Below, piece by piece: positions 1-8,800 of a stretch of DNA of 64,000 nucleotides. Both the position numbers and the translations under genes were made by a program. Numbering within the stretch: position 1 is the first letter of the stretch; the number at the start of each line of letters is the position of its first letter. This DNA is from Rubrivivax gelatinosus (GTDB lineage: Bacteria; Pseudomonadota; Gammaproteobacteria; Burkholderiales; Burkholderiaceae_C): contig NZ_NRRU01000001.1 in the NCBI RefSeq assembly GCF_016583785.1, positions 1 through 64,000 on the forward strand, read 5' to 3'. The notes under the pieces were generated by a model. It saw nothing but the letters and a program-made list of their open reading frames with translations. It was not told the DNA's origin and ran no database searches.

Positions 1-1099
1 CCACCGCCCTGGCCGCCGGCGGTTCGGCCAGCGTGCCGTCGGCCGGCGTGTCCGCCGCAGCGGGTGGTTCGGCCAGGCCGCCGCTGTCGGCCGGCCGTTC
101 GGCGCCCGGTTCGCCCGGCGCACCGATCTCGGCCAGCCCGCTGTCGGCGGCAGCCGCGGCCGGTGCCGTGACGAGCTGGTGCGTGCCCCAGGCGACCAGG
201 GCGAACAGCAGCGCCGGGAGCAGCACGACGGCGAGTTGGCGCAGCAGGTGCGACGCCGGCACGTCGGCGTTGCGCGGGCCCTTCAACGCCTTCAGCAGCG
301 CCGGCAGCGCCAGCCGGGCACCGTCGGCGATGCGTGCGGTGGCCAGCGGCAGCGCGACCACACGTAGTTCCAGCGCCAGCGGCGGCGCCAGTCCCGGCCG
401 CAGCGTCGCGACGATGATCACGAAGATGATGTACAGCCCCGCCAGCATCAGCCCGGGGAAGAAGGCGCCGGCGTAGAGCTGCACCACCGAGACGCCGGCG
501 GTCGCGCCGTAAACGATCAGCAGCACCGAGGGCGGGATCAGGATGCCCAGGCAGCCGCCGGCGGTGATGGCGCCGGCCGACAGCCGCACGTCGTAACCCG
601 ACTTCAGCATCTGCGGCAGCGCCAGCAGCCCCATCAGCGTGACGACGGCGCCGACGATGCCGGTGGCAGTGGCGAACACCGCACAGGTCAGCAGCGTCGC
701 CACCGCCAGCGAGCCCGGCACCCGCGCCATCGCCAGGTGCAGGCTGCGGAACAGCTTCTCGATCAGGTTCGCGCGCTCGACCAGGTAGCCCATGAAGACG
801 AACAGCGGGATCGAGATCAGCACGTCGTTGCTCATCACCTTGAACGCCGACTGCACCATCAGGTCCAGCGTCCTGCCGATGTCGCGTTCGTAGGCGAGCC
901 AGGTGAAGATCATGCCCATGCCCATCAGCGTGAACGCGGTGGGAAAGCCCAGCATGATCGCGACCACGATCAGCGACAGCATCAGCAGGCCGAGGTGGCC
1001 GTTGGTGATGGTCTTGGCGCTCAGCAGCATGAAGGCGACGCCGCAGAGGATCAGCGCCATCAGCGTGAAGCCGAACCACAACTCCTTGCGCAGCTTCAC
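1..1099 (-). CDS. dctM: TRAP transporter large permease DctM (partial, 3' end outside window)
   Basis: This is the large membrane subunit of a tripartite ATP-independent periplasmic transporter, which moves a carboxylate-type substrate inward using an ion gradient. About 366 codons are visible. The GTG start at 1099 follows the dctQ stop directly in the same frame, and an AAGGAG ribosome-binding site lies inside the dctQ 3' end. The visible part is strongly hydrophobic with many helices and typical DctM stretches such as GIVGAVVTLMGLLALPQM and AITAGGCLGILIPPS. The last ~50 visible residues are an Ala/Pro/Glu-rich, soluble-looking segment with LAEPPA repeats, which is unusual in a membrane permease and probably a loop insertion between helices. 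The subunit assignment is firm; the substrate is unknown. Confidence 0.92.
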   Translation of the reverse strand, partial: MKLRKELWFGFTLMALILCGVAFMLLSAKTITNGHLGLLMLSLIVVAIMLGFPTAFTLMGMGMIFTWLAYERDIGRTLDLMVQSAFKVMSNDVLISIPLFVFMGYLVERANLIEKLFRSLHLAMARVPGSLAVATLLTCAVFATATGIVGAVVTLMGLLALPQMLKSGYDVRLSAGAITAGGCLGILIPPSVLLIVYGATAGVSVVQLYAGAFFPGLMLAGLYIIFVIIVATLRPGLAPPLALELRVVALPLATARIADGARLALPALLKALKGPRNADVPASHLLRQLAVVLLPALLFALVAWGTHQLVTAPAAAAADSGLAEIGAPGEPGAERPADSGGLAEPPAAADTPADGTLAEPPAARAV

Positions 1100-1714
1100 T
1101 CAGCGCTCCTTCGGTGCGACGTAGCGGTCGAGCGCGGCGATGTCCTCGTCTTTCACGTGGACCATGGCCTTCAACTTGTCGACGTCGACCTCCTCGACGT
1201 CCTGGTCGCGCGACGGCCATTGCCCGTCGCGCAGGCAGAGCACGCAGCGCACGATCTCGACCGCGCCCTGCAGCAGCAGCAGCGCGCCGGCCAGCGGGAT
1301 CACGAACTTGAACGGGTACAGCGGCAGCGGCGTCGCCGAGAAGGTCTTCTCGCGGATCACGAAGGACTCCATCGCATAGGTCCAGCCGGCCCAGGTCAGC
1401 GCGACGATGCCGGGCAGGAAGAACAGCAGGTAGAGCACGAGGTCGACCGCCGCCTGCGTGCGTGGGCTGAAGAAGCCGTAGAGCACGTCGCCGCGCACGT
1501 GGTTGTTCTTCGCCAGCGCGTAGGCGCCGGCCATCATGAACAGCACGCCGTACAGCATGATCTGGCCGTTGAGCGCCCAGTCGTGCGGCTCGTTGAGCAC
1601 GTAGCGCGAGAAGACCTCGGCGCTGATCCCGAAGGTCAGCAGCACGATGGACCAGGCGAAGGCCTGGCCCATCCAGGTGGACAGCCGGTCCACCGTCAGC
1701 AGCAGGCGTTGCAT
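1100..1714 (-). CDS. dctQ: TRAP transporter small permease DctQ
   Basis: Small membrane subunit of the TRAP transporter, pairing with DctM in the inner membrane. The 204-residue protein has four predicted helices (around AFAWSIVLLTFGISAEVF, GQIMLYGVLFMMAGAYAL, VDLVLYLLFFLPGIVAL and a C-terminal FVIPLAGALLLLQGAVEI), the DctQ topology, and a charged C-terminal tail. I chose the ATG at 1714. A longer frame from a GTG at 1762 would begin inside the right-hand side of a terminator-like hairpin and is less likely. The gene lies between dctP upstream and dctM directly downstream. Confidence 0.9.
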   Translation of the reverse strand: MQRLLLTVDRLSTWMGQAFAWSIVLLTFGISAEVFSRYVLNEPHDWALNGQIMLYGVLFMMAGAYALAKNNHVRGDVLYGFFSPRTQAAVDLVLYLLFFLPGIVALTWAGWTYAMESFVIREKTFSATPLPLYPFKFVIPLAGALLLLQGAVEIVRCVLCLRDGQWPSRDQDVEEVDVDKLKAMVHVKDEDIAALDRYVAPKER

Positions 1715-1752
1715 CGTGGGTGGTGCAGGCGCCCCGCGGGGCGCGGTCGAAG

Positions 1753-1778
1753 AAAAGGCCACCGGGGGGCCGGTGGCC
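1753..1778 (-). terminator. Terminator-like hairpin between dctP and dctQ
   Basis: A perfect 9-bp stem (GGCCACCGG / CCGGTGGCC) with a 4-nt loop is followed on the minus strand by TTTT. It sits 37 bp after the dctP stop and 39 bp before the chosen dctQ start. Such partial terminators commonly let the binding protein be made in excess over the membrane subunits; that role here is inferred. Confidence 0.75.
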
Positions 1779-1814
1779 TCGGGGCTCAGGCTTGGGGCGC
1801 GGCGCGGAGCTGCA

Positions 1815-2933
1815 TCAGCGCCGGCCGAAGTAGTGGTTCCAGGCCATCTTCATGTCGACGCCGTAGTCGTTCTGCCACGAGCCGGCGCGCTGCGCGAAGG
1901 CGCGCTGGCTGTCGATGACGCGCTTGAACGACGGGTTTTCGGCCGACTTCTTCTCGACCACCTTGTCGTAGGCGGCGAGCTGGGCGCGCAGGATCGCGTC
2001 GGGCGTCTTGTAGAACTTGACGCCGTCCTTGGTCTTGAGCTCGATGTAGTCCTTGGAGTTGCGGTCGATCGCCTTCCAGCTCATGTCGGCGCTGGAGGCC
2101 TCGACGGCGTAGTCGATGATGCGTTTCAGCTCGGTCGGCAGGCCGTTGTACTTGGGCCCGTTGAACAGGATCTCGAACTGCTCGCTGCTCTGGTGAAAGC
2201 TCTGCAGCATGCAGGTCTTGGCGACGTCGGGGAAACCGAGCAGGCGGTCGGAGCTGGCGTTGTTGAACTCGGCACCGTCGATCAGCCCGCGGTCCAGCGC
2301 TGGCACGATCTCGCCGCCGGGCAGCGGGTTGACCGCCGCGCCCATCTCGGTGAAGACGTCGACGGCGATGCCGACGGTGCGGAACTTGACGCCCTTCAGG
2401 TCCTCGACACGTGCGATCGGCTTCTTGAACCAGCCCAGCGGCTGCGTCGGCATCGGCCCGTACAGGAACGAGCGCACGTCCATGTTCAGGCTTTTGTAGA
2501 TGTCGGCCAGCAGCGCTTCGCCGCCGCCGTACTTGTGCCAGGCCAGCAGCATGTTGGCGTCCATGCCGAAGGACGGGCCCGAGCCCCAGAGCGCGAGCGC
2601 GGTGTTCTTGCCGTAGTGGTAGGCCATGACGCCGTGGCCGCCGTCGAGCGTGCCCTTGGCGACGGCTTCGAGCAGCTGGAATGCCGGCACCACCGCGCCG
2701 GCGGGCAGCACCTCGATCTTGAGCCGGCCGCCGGCCATCTCGTTGACCTTCTTCGCGAAGTCGAGTGCGTACTCGTGGAAGATGTCCTTGGACGGCCAGG
2801 TGCTCTGGAAACGCAGGTTGACGGTCTGCGCCGTGGCGATCATCGGCGCGGCCAGCGCGCCGGCGCCGGCCGCGCCGGCGGCGGCCTTCTTCAGAAACTT
2901 GCGCCGCGGCGCGGGCGGGGGGACGTCGTGCAT
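1815..2933 (-). CDS. dctP: TRAP transporter substrate-binding protein DctP
   Basis: Periplasmic solute-binding subunit that captures substrate and hands it to DctQM. The 372-residue protein begins with a twin-arginine-like signal (RRKFLKKAAAGAAGAGAL, cleavage near AAPMIATAQT), suggesting Tat export of a folded protein. The mature part has DctP-family features (FQSTWPSKDIFHEYALDFAKK near residue 42, WFKKPI, LKGVKFRTVG, PGGEIVPALDRGLIDGAEF). The sequence resembles the 2-oxoacid/lactate-type DctP group as I recall it, so a keto- or hydroxy-carboxylate is a reasonable guess but unproven. An AGGAGA ribosome-binding site precedes the ATG at 2933. Confidence 0.92.
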   Translation of the reverse strand: MHDVPPPAPRRKFLKKAAAGAAGAGALAAPMIATAQTVNLRFQSTWPSKDIFHEYALDFAKKVNEMAGGRLKIEVLPAGAVVPAFQLLEAVAKGTLDGGHGVMAYHYGKNTALALWGSGPSFGMDANMLLAWHKYGGGEALLADIYKSLNMDVRSFLYGPMPTQPLGWFKKPIARVEDLKGVKFRTVGIAVDVFTEMGAAVNPLPGGEIVPALDRGLIDGAEFNNASSDRLLGFPDVAKTCMLQSFHQSSEQFEILFNGPKYNGLPTELKRIIDYAVEASSADMSWKAIDRNSKDYIELKTKDGVKFYKTPDAILRAQLAAYDKVVEKKSAENPSFKRVIDSQRAFAQRAGSWQNDYGVDMKMAWNHYFGRR

Positions 2934-3051
2934 CGGGAGGTCTCCTGTGTCGGCCCCCGTCTCTCGCGGAAGCCTCGAACGACTATTGAGTCCGCCCCCT
3001 TGCCCGGCAACCCGGTCTTACCCCGGGCTCCCCGTGCCCGCGCGGTGTGCC

Positions 3052-3086
3052 AAAACGGAACAGGGCCGCTCGCGGCGGCCCTGTTC
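3052..3086 (-). terminator. Rho-independent terminator after the first yceI gene
   Basis: A perfect 12-bp inverted repeat (3058-3069 with 3075-3086, 5-nt loop) begins 19 bp after the yceI stop on the minus strand. It is followed on that strand by CGTTTTGG, giving a short U-run. It separates the yceI/b561 unit from the TRAP genes downstream. Confidence 0.85.
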
Positions 3087-3104
3087 GTTCGGCTGAGTCC
3101 GGTG

Positions 3105-3674
3105 TTACTGGCGCACGCCTTCAACCTGGATCTGCAGCTTGATGTCGTCGGCGAAGCCGTACTGCAGGCCGTAGCTCACGCCCCAGAGGCTGCGCTTGAT
3201 CGTGGTCTCGAAGTCACCGCCGCAGACCTCGCGCTTGAGCATCGGGTTCTGGTAGCAGTTGAAGTTTTCCGCCTTCAGCGTCACCGGGTGCGTCTTGCCC
3301 AGCAGCGTCAGCGCGCCGGTGACCTCGGTGACCTTGTCGCCGTTGAACGTCAGCTTGTCGGCGACGAAGCGGCCGCTGGGGTACTTCTCGGTGTCGAAGA
3401 AGTCCGGGCCCTTCAGGTGCTTGTCCATGCCGGGCACGCCGGTGGCGACGTTGGCCACGTCCAGCGTGATGTCGACCTTGCCGGTCTTGGCCGCGCGGTC
3501 GATGACGACGCTGCCTTCCTTGACCGGGAAGCGGCCGCGGTTGGTGCTGGTCGCGAAGTGGCCGATCTCGTAGAACGCGGCGGCGTGGGTCGGATCGACC
3601 TTGTAGGTCACGGGTTCGGCCTGAGCGGCGAACGCGGCGGCGGCGAGCAGGGCAGCGGTGGCGAAAGTCTTCAT
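3105..3674 (-). CDS. YceI family periplasmic protein (first copy)
   Basis: YceI proteins are secreted lipocalin-like beta barrels that bind long isoprenoid or quinone-like molecules. This 189-residue protein starts at the ATG at 3674 with a Sec signal peptide (MKTFATAALLAAAAFAAQA). The mature domain has family hallmarks: VDPTHAAAFYEIGHF, the FDTEKYP motif and GALTLLGKTHPVTL. Two Cys residues (FNCYQ and VCGGDF) could form a disulfide. It lies downstream of a second yceI gene and a cytochrome b561 on the same strand, the usual yceI/b561 pairing, which suggests a link with membrane quinone chemistry. Substrate not determined. Confidence 0.9.
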   Translation of the reverse strand: MKTFATAALLAAAAFAAQAEPVTYKVDPTHAAAFYEIGHFATSTNRGRFPVKEGSVVIDRAAKTGKVDITLDVANVATGVPGMDKHLKGPDFFDTEKYPSGRFVADKLTFNGDKVTEVTGALTLLGKTHPVTLKAENFNCYQNPMLKREVCGGDFETTIKRSLWGVSYGLQYGFADDIKLQIQVEGVRQ

Positions 3675-3712
3675 CGGGACTCCTGTTGCGGGGGAAGGGA
3701 CGGGTTGCGGGC

Positions 3713-4324
3713 TCACAGCGGCGGCAGGCCGGTGAGCGCGAGCTTGAAGCGGATCTGCACGTCGTCGGCGAGCATCGAGGTGTCGGCCCATTCGCCGTCG
3801 CCGACCTTGAAGCCCAGCCGCTTGATCTTCAGCGTGCCGGTGGCCGTGCTGGTGGCGCCGCTCTGCGTCACCTGCACCGGCACGACGACGTCCTGCGACG
3901 TGCCCTTGATCGTCAGCTTGCCGGCAACCTGGAAGCGGCCGGCGCCGGCGGCGCTGATGCGCGTGGACTGGAACGTGGCCTGCGGAAACTTCGCCACCGC
4001 CAGCCACACCGGCTTGCCGACCTCGCCGTCGAGTTCGGGCGTGCCAAAGCGGGCGCTGCCGGTGTCGATCGAGAGTGCGACGCTGCCGCCCTCGGGCTTC
4101 TTCGGGTCGAGTGCGACGGTGGCCGAGAACTTGCCGAAGCGCCCTTCGACCGGCACGCCCATCGGCGTCGTCGTGAAGACGATCTCGCTGGCGGCGGGCA
4201 CCAGCTGGGCCGCGGGGGCCTTGTTCTGGGCCTGAGCGGCCCAGGGGGCGGCGAGCAGTGCGGCGGCCAGCGCCAGCGGGGCGGCGGCGCGCAGCAGGGG
4301 ACGGGCGAGGGTCTGCATGGTCAT
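3713..4324 (-). CDS. YceI family periplasmic protein (second, divergent copy)
   Basis: A second YceI-like secreted protein of 203 residues. The start is the ATG at 4324, with another in-frame ATG two codons later. A long hydrophobic signal (APLALAAALLAAPWAAQAQ) is followed by a YceI fold with MGVPVEGRFGKFSATVALDP, FPQATFQSTRI and LTIKGTSQDVVVPV. It is clearly diverged from the first copy 38 bp downstream; two differing YceI copies beside a b561 suggest two related ligands or a heteromeric unit. The three genes b561-yceI-yceI run the same way with short gaps and likely form one operon ending at the 3052-3086 terminator. Confidence 0.87.
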   Translation of the reverse strand: MTMQTLARPLLRAAAPLALAAALLAAPWAAQAQNKAPAAQLVPAASEIVFTTTPMGVPVEGRFGKFSATVALDPKKPEGGSVALSIDTGSARFGTPELDGEVGKPVWLAVAKFPQATFQSTRISAAGAGRFQVAGKLTIKGTSQDVVVPVQVTQSGATSTATGTLKIKRLGFKVGDGEWADTSMLADDVQIRFKLALTGLPPL

Positions 4325-4353
4325 GTCTTTCGTGTCGGATGAGGGAGGCCGGG

Positions 4354-4890
4354 TCAGCTGCGGCCCAGGCCGATGCGCCCGAGCAGGCCGTCGCGGTCGA
4401 CGAACTGGTGTTTCAGCGCCGCAGCGACGTGCAGCACGACGACCGCGGCCAGCGTGTAGGCGAAGACACCGTGCAGCGGCTTGATGGTCTCGGCCAGCGC
4501 GCGGTCGGCGCCGATGAAGTCGGGCAGCGGCAGCACGCCGAAGAGCACGATCGGGAAGCCCGCGGCCGAGCTGTAGGCCCAACCCGACAGCGGCACCGCG
4601 AAGAACAGCGCGTACAGCGCGATGTGGGCGCCGTGTGCGGCGCGCTGCTGCCAGGCCGGCGCCGGCAGGTCTGCCGGCGGGCGGTGCGTCAGGCGCCACA
4701 GCAGGCGCAGCGCCGAGAAGCCCAGGATCAGCACGCCGGCCCACTTGTGCCAGTTGTAGAGCTTCATCCGGGTTGGCGACAGCGGCAGGTCGCTCATGTA
4801 GAAACCCACCGAGAAGGCGCCGACGATGGCGATCGCCAGCACCCAGTGGAACGTGATGGCGACGGCGTCGTAGCGGGCGTTGTGTTTCAT
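4354..4890 (-). CDS. Cytochrome b561 family protein
   Basis: A diheme b-type cytochrome of the inner membrane that passes electrons between quinol and a periplasmic or membrane partner. The 178-residue protein has four hydrophobic helices, with histidines in the expected positions: ITFHWVLA in helix 1, YNWHKWAG before helix 2, IKPLHGVFAY before the last helix and VVLHVAAALKH at its end. I chose the ATG at 4890, because a start 14 codons upstream adds a polar Gly/Arg-rich stretch not expected before helix 1. It is first in an operon with two yceI genes, so YceI proteins may deliver or bind its lipid-soluble partner (inference). Confidence 0.9.
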   Translation of the reverse strand: MKHNARYDAVAITFHWVLAIAIVGAFSVGFYMSDLPLSPTRMKLYNWHKWAGVLILGFSALRLLWRLTHRPPADLPAPAWQQRAAHGAHIALYALFFAVPLSGWAYSSAAGFPIVLFGVLPLPDFIGADRALAETIKPLHGVFAYTLAAVVVLHVAAALKHQFVDRDGLLGRIGLGRS

Positions 4891-4988
4891 GGCGGCGCCA
4901 GTATCCGGGCCGCCCCGCACGCCGCGGTTCAAGAGATTTGATCGCCCCAGTCAGAACCGGTGAAAGCGCCCGAACGGATGTGGGGGAT

Positions 4989-5837
4989 TCAGCCGGCCAT
5001 GCCGACGCGCAGCGGCGCCAGCCGCGCCTGCAGCGCGGCGTCGGCCACGAGGCCGTGGCGCAGCAGGAAATCCAGCGTCACCAGCGCGGCGTCGACCGTC
5101 ATCGCCGCGGTCGCCGCCAGCGCCAGCGCCTGCTCCAGCGGCAGCAGCCGGAAGGCATGGACCTCGCCGTCCTGGTTCTGCGGCAGCCGGCCGGCCGGCA
5201 GCTCCAGGTCCCAGCAGTGGATCAGCTCGTGTTGCAGGCCTTCGGGCACGTCGCGCGCGGTGCGCAGCACGCTGCCTGGCCGGCGCGGCGCCAGGTCTTC
5301 GGGTGCGAGCCCGGCTTCTTCCCAGGCTTCGCGCAGCAGCGTCTGTTCGGGCGTCTGGCCGTCGGCCACGCCGCCGCCGATCAGGTTGTCGTGCAGCCCC
5401 GGGTCGGTGGACTTGCTGAATGAACGCTGCGCGATCCACAGCGCCGCCGGGCGGCCGTCGGCTCCTGCCACCCAGCCGGTGGCGTGTGCGCCCAGCGTCA
5501 GCGTGCCCCAGTAACGCGCCGCGGCGCGTTCGAAGCGCGCCAGCACGTCCTGCGTCTGCGGGTCGTAGAGGGGAAAGAGTTCGTCGCGCCAGCCCAGCAG
5601 CCGGCCGGCGTCGCGCAGCGTGGTGTTGATGCGCGCCAGCGCCGCGTCGCGCTCGTCGGCCGGCACCGCCAGACTGACGCCGTCGGTGCCGACTTCGAGT
5701 TCGGCGAACCCGGCCAGCGCCTCGGCTTCGCCGGCCGCGACCGAGCCGACGACGCGGCCACCGACGCTGAACGGCAGCCGCGGCCGTTCGGCGCGGGTGG
5801 CGGCGGTGAGGGCGTACCAGGTTGCGGGTGGGCTCAC
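4989..5837 (-). CDS. Nudix hydrolase with DUF4743-type N-terminal domain
   Basis: Nudix enzymes hydrolyse nucleoside diphosphates linked to another moiety. This 282-residue protein has a complete Nudix box near residues 165-187: GGVADGQTPEQTL followed by LREAWEEAGL, with all catalytic glutamates. An N-terminal domain of roughly 120 residues precedes it, as in the group related to the hydrolase domain of plant/yeast thiamin-pyrophosphokinase-like proteins; the substrate is open. The start is a GTG at 5837, 9 nt after the stop of the oxidoreductase gene upstream, so the two are probably co-transcribed. I see no functional link between them beyond position. Confidence 0.88.
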   Translation of the reverse strand: MSPPATWYALTAATRAERPRLPFSVGGRVVGSVAAGEAEALAGFAELEVGTDGVSLAVPADERDAALARINTTLRDAGRLLGWRDELFPLYDPQTQDVLARFERAAARYWGTLTLGAHATGWVAGADGRPAALWIAQRSFSKSTDPGLHDNLIGGGVADGQTPEQTLLREAWEEAGLAPEDLAPRRPGSVLRTARDVPEGLQHELIHCWDLELPAGRLPQNQDGEVHAFRLLPLEQALALAATAAMTVDAALVTLDFLLRHGLVADAALQARLAPLRVGMAG

Positions 5838-5846
5838 GCCGCGAGT

Positions 5847-8800
5847 CTATCGGGCGCTGTTCGCGGGCTCGCCCTGCGGCGCCGACGCCGGTTCGCTCCA
5901 GCGCGCCAGCAGCGCGTCGCGGCGGATGCGCACCGCCGCCAGGTGGCGTTCCTTCACGTGGCCGTAACCGCGGATGTCTTCCGGCAGGCGCGCGATCTCG
6001 ACCGCCAGTGCCAGTCGAGAGGCGTCCAGCTGCGGCAGCAGCGCCTCGATGTCGGCGCGGTAGTCGGTGATCAGACGGCGTTCGATCACACGCTCCGGAT
6101 GGCGGCCGAAGGGGTCGAAAGCCGTGCCGCGCAGCACCTTCAGCCGCGCCAGCAGCGGGAAGACGTGGTGCAGCCAGGGCCCGTAGCGGCGCTTGACGAG
6201 TTCGCCACGTTCGTTGCGGCTGGCCAGCAGCGGCGGCGCGAGGTGGTGCACGAGCTTGACCTCGCCTTCGAACATCGCCGCCAGCCGGGCCTTGAACGCC
6301 GGGTCGACGTGCAGCCGCGCGACCTCGTATTCGTCCTTGTAGGCCATCAGCTTGAACAGGTAGCGCGCCACCGCTTCGGCGAGCCGGGTCGAACCCAGCG
6401 GGCGTTCGGCCTCGCGCACCCGTTCGACGAAACCGCGGTAGTTCGCCGCGTAGTCGGCGTTCTGGTAGGCCGTGAGGAAGTCGACGCGGCGCGCGACGAG
6501 CTCGTCCAGCGAAGGCCGGCGCACGATGTCGATGACCTGGCGCGCCTGCGTCAGCGAACGCACCGCGGCCAGGTCGTGGGCGCAGCGCCGGCCCCATTCG
6601 AAAGCGGCCTGGTTCTTCTGCACCTGCACGCCGTTGAGCTCGATCGCGCGCATCAGCGCCGCGTGCGACAGCGGGATGCGGCCCTGCTGCCAGGCGTAAC
6701 CCAGCAGCAGCGGGTTGGTGTAGATGGTCTCGCCGAGCAGGCGTTCGGCCGCCTGTTCGGCGTCGAAAGCACCGACGAGATCGGCGCCGACGCTGCTGCG
6801 CAGCAGCGCCTCGCAGGCGCCGGCGGGCGAGGCCCAGTCGGGGTTGGCCATCACCGAGGCCGTCGGCGTGCCGTGCGTGTTCAGCGCGACGTAGGTGCGG
6901 CCGCCGGCCATCGTCGCCAGCGTCGTCTTCGACGCGCCGACGATGGCGTCGCAGGCGATCACGAGATCGGCCTTGGCGACGTCGACCTTGGTGGTGCGGA
7001 TCGCCTGCGGGCTGGCGGCGATCTGCACATGGCTCCAGGCTGCGCCGCCCTTTTGCGCCAGGCCGCCGGCGTCCTGGGTGATCACGCCCTTGCCTTCCAG
7101 GTGCGCGGCCATGCCCAGCAGCTGGCCGATCGTGATGACGCCGGTGCCGCCGATGCCGGCGACGACGATGCCCCAGGCCTGGTCGTGCGGCGGCAGTTCG
7201 GGCTCGGGCAGCGGCGGCAGCGCGTCGAGTGCCGGCCGCCCGGCCGGCGTCGCCTTGCGCAGCATGCCGCCTTCGACGGTGACGAAGCTCGGGCAGAAGC
7301 CCTTCACGCAGGAGAAGTCCTTGTTGCAGCTGTTCTGGTTGATGCGGCGCTTGCGGCCGAACTCGGTCTCGAGCGGCTCGACCGACAGGCAGTTGCTCTG
7401 CACGCTGCAGTCGCCGCAGCCTTCGCAGACCAGTTCGTTGATGACGACGCTCTTCGTCGGCTCGGCGAGCTTGCCGCGTTTGCGGCGGCGGCGTTTTTCG
7501 GTCGCGCAGGTCTGGTCGTAGACGAGGACCGTCGTGCCCGGGATGCCGCGGAACTCGCGCTGCAGCCGGTCGAACTCGTCGCGGTGGTGCACGGCCACGC
7601 CCGGGGGCAGGGCGATGCCGTCGTACTTCTGCGGCTCGTCGCTGACGACGTCGAGCCGGCGCACGCCTTCGCTGAGCAGGCTCGCGACGATCTGCGGCAC
7701 CGTGTGGCCTTCGGGCCGCTCGCCGACCTGCTGGCCGCCGGTCATCGCGACGGCGTCGTTGTAGAGCAGCTTGTAGGTGATGTTGACGCCGGCGGCGATG
7801 CTCTGGCGCACCGCGAGGATGCCGCTGTGGAAGTAGGTGCCGTCTCCGAGGTTGGCGAAGACGTGGCCGTCCTTCGAGAACGGCGCCTGGCCCACCCAGG
7901 CGACACCTTCGCCGCCCATCTGCGAAAAGGTCGTCGTCGAGCGGTCCATCCAGGTCGCCATGTAGTGGCAGCCGATGCCGGCCAGCGCCCGGCTGCCTTC
8001 GGGCACGCGGGTGCTGGTGTTGTGCGGGCAGCCGCTGCAGAACCAGGGCGGGCGCACGCCGGTGTCGGTGCCGGTGGCGGCCAGTTCGTGTTCGCGCCGG
8101 TCGACGACGGCCAGCCAGGCGTCCATGCGCGCGGCCACGTCAGCCGGCACGCCCAGCTTCTTCAGCCGCTTGGCGATGGCGCGCGCGATGATCGCCGGCG
8201 TCAGGTCGGCCTTGGCGCGCAGCAGCCAGTTCTCGCTCGGGTTCGGGCGGCTCCATTCGCCGCCGCTGTCCTCGCCCTCGGGCTCGTCGAACTTGCCGAG
8301 CACGTTGGGGCGCACATCGGCGCGCCAGTTGTAGAGCTCTTCCTTCAGCTGGTATTCGATGATCTGGCGCTTTTCCTCGACGACCAGGATCTCGTCCAGG
8401 CCCTCGGCGAAGGCGCGCGTGGCGGTCGCCTCCAGCGGCCAGACCACCGCCACCTTGTGCAGCCGGATGCCGAGCGTGCGGCAGGTGGCGTCGTCCAGCC
8501 CCAGGTCGGCCAGCGCCTGGCGCGTGTCGTTCCAGGACTTGCCGCTGGCGATGATGCCGAAGCGGTCGTTGGCGCCGCGCACGACGTCGTGGTTCAGCCG
8601 GTTCGCACGCACGTAGGCCAACGCGGCGTACCACTTGTGGTCCATCAGCCGCGCTTCCTGCTCCAGCGGCGTGTCGGGCCAGCGGATGTGCAGGCCGCCC
8701 GGCGGCATGGCGAAGTCCTCGGGCAGCACGATGTTCACGCGGCCCGGGTCGAGGTCGACGGTGGTGCTGCTCTCGACGATGTCCTGGATCGTCTTCATCG

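Noticed and set aside
1647-4235. Very long plus-strand open frame (862 codons) across the TRAP and yceI genes
   Set aside because: It is antisense to well-supported genes, has low-complexity Arg/Ala/Gly/Val composition and no domain; typical shadow of GC-rich codon bias.
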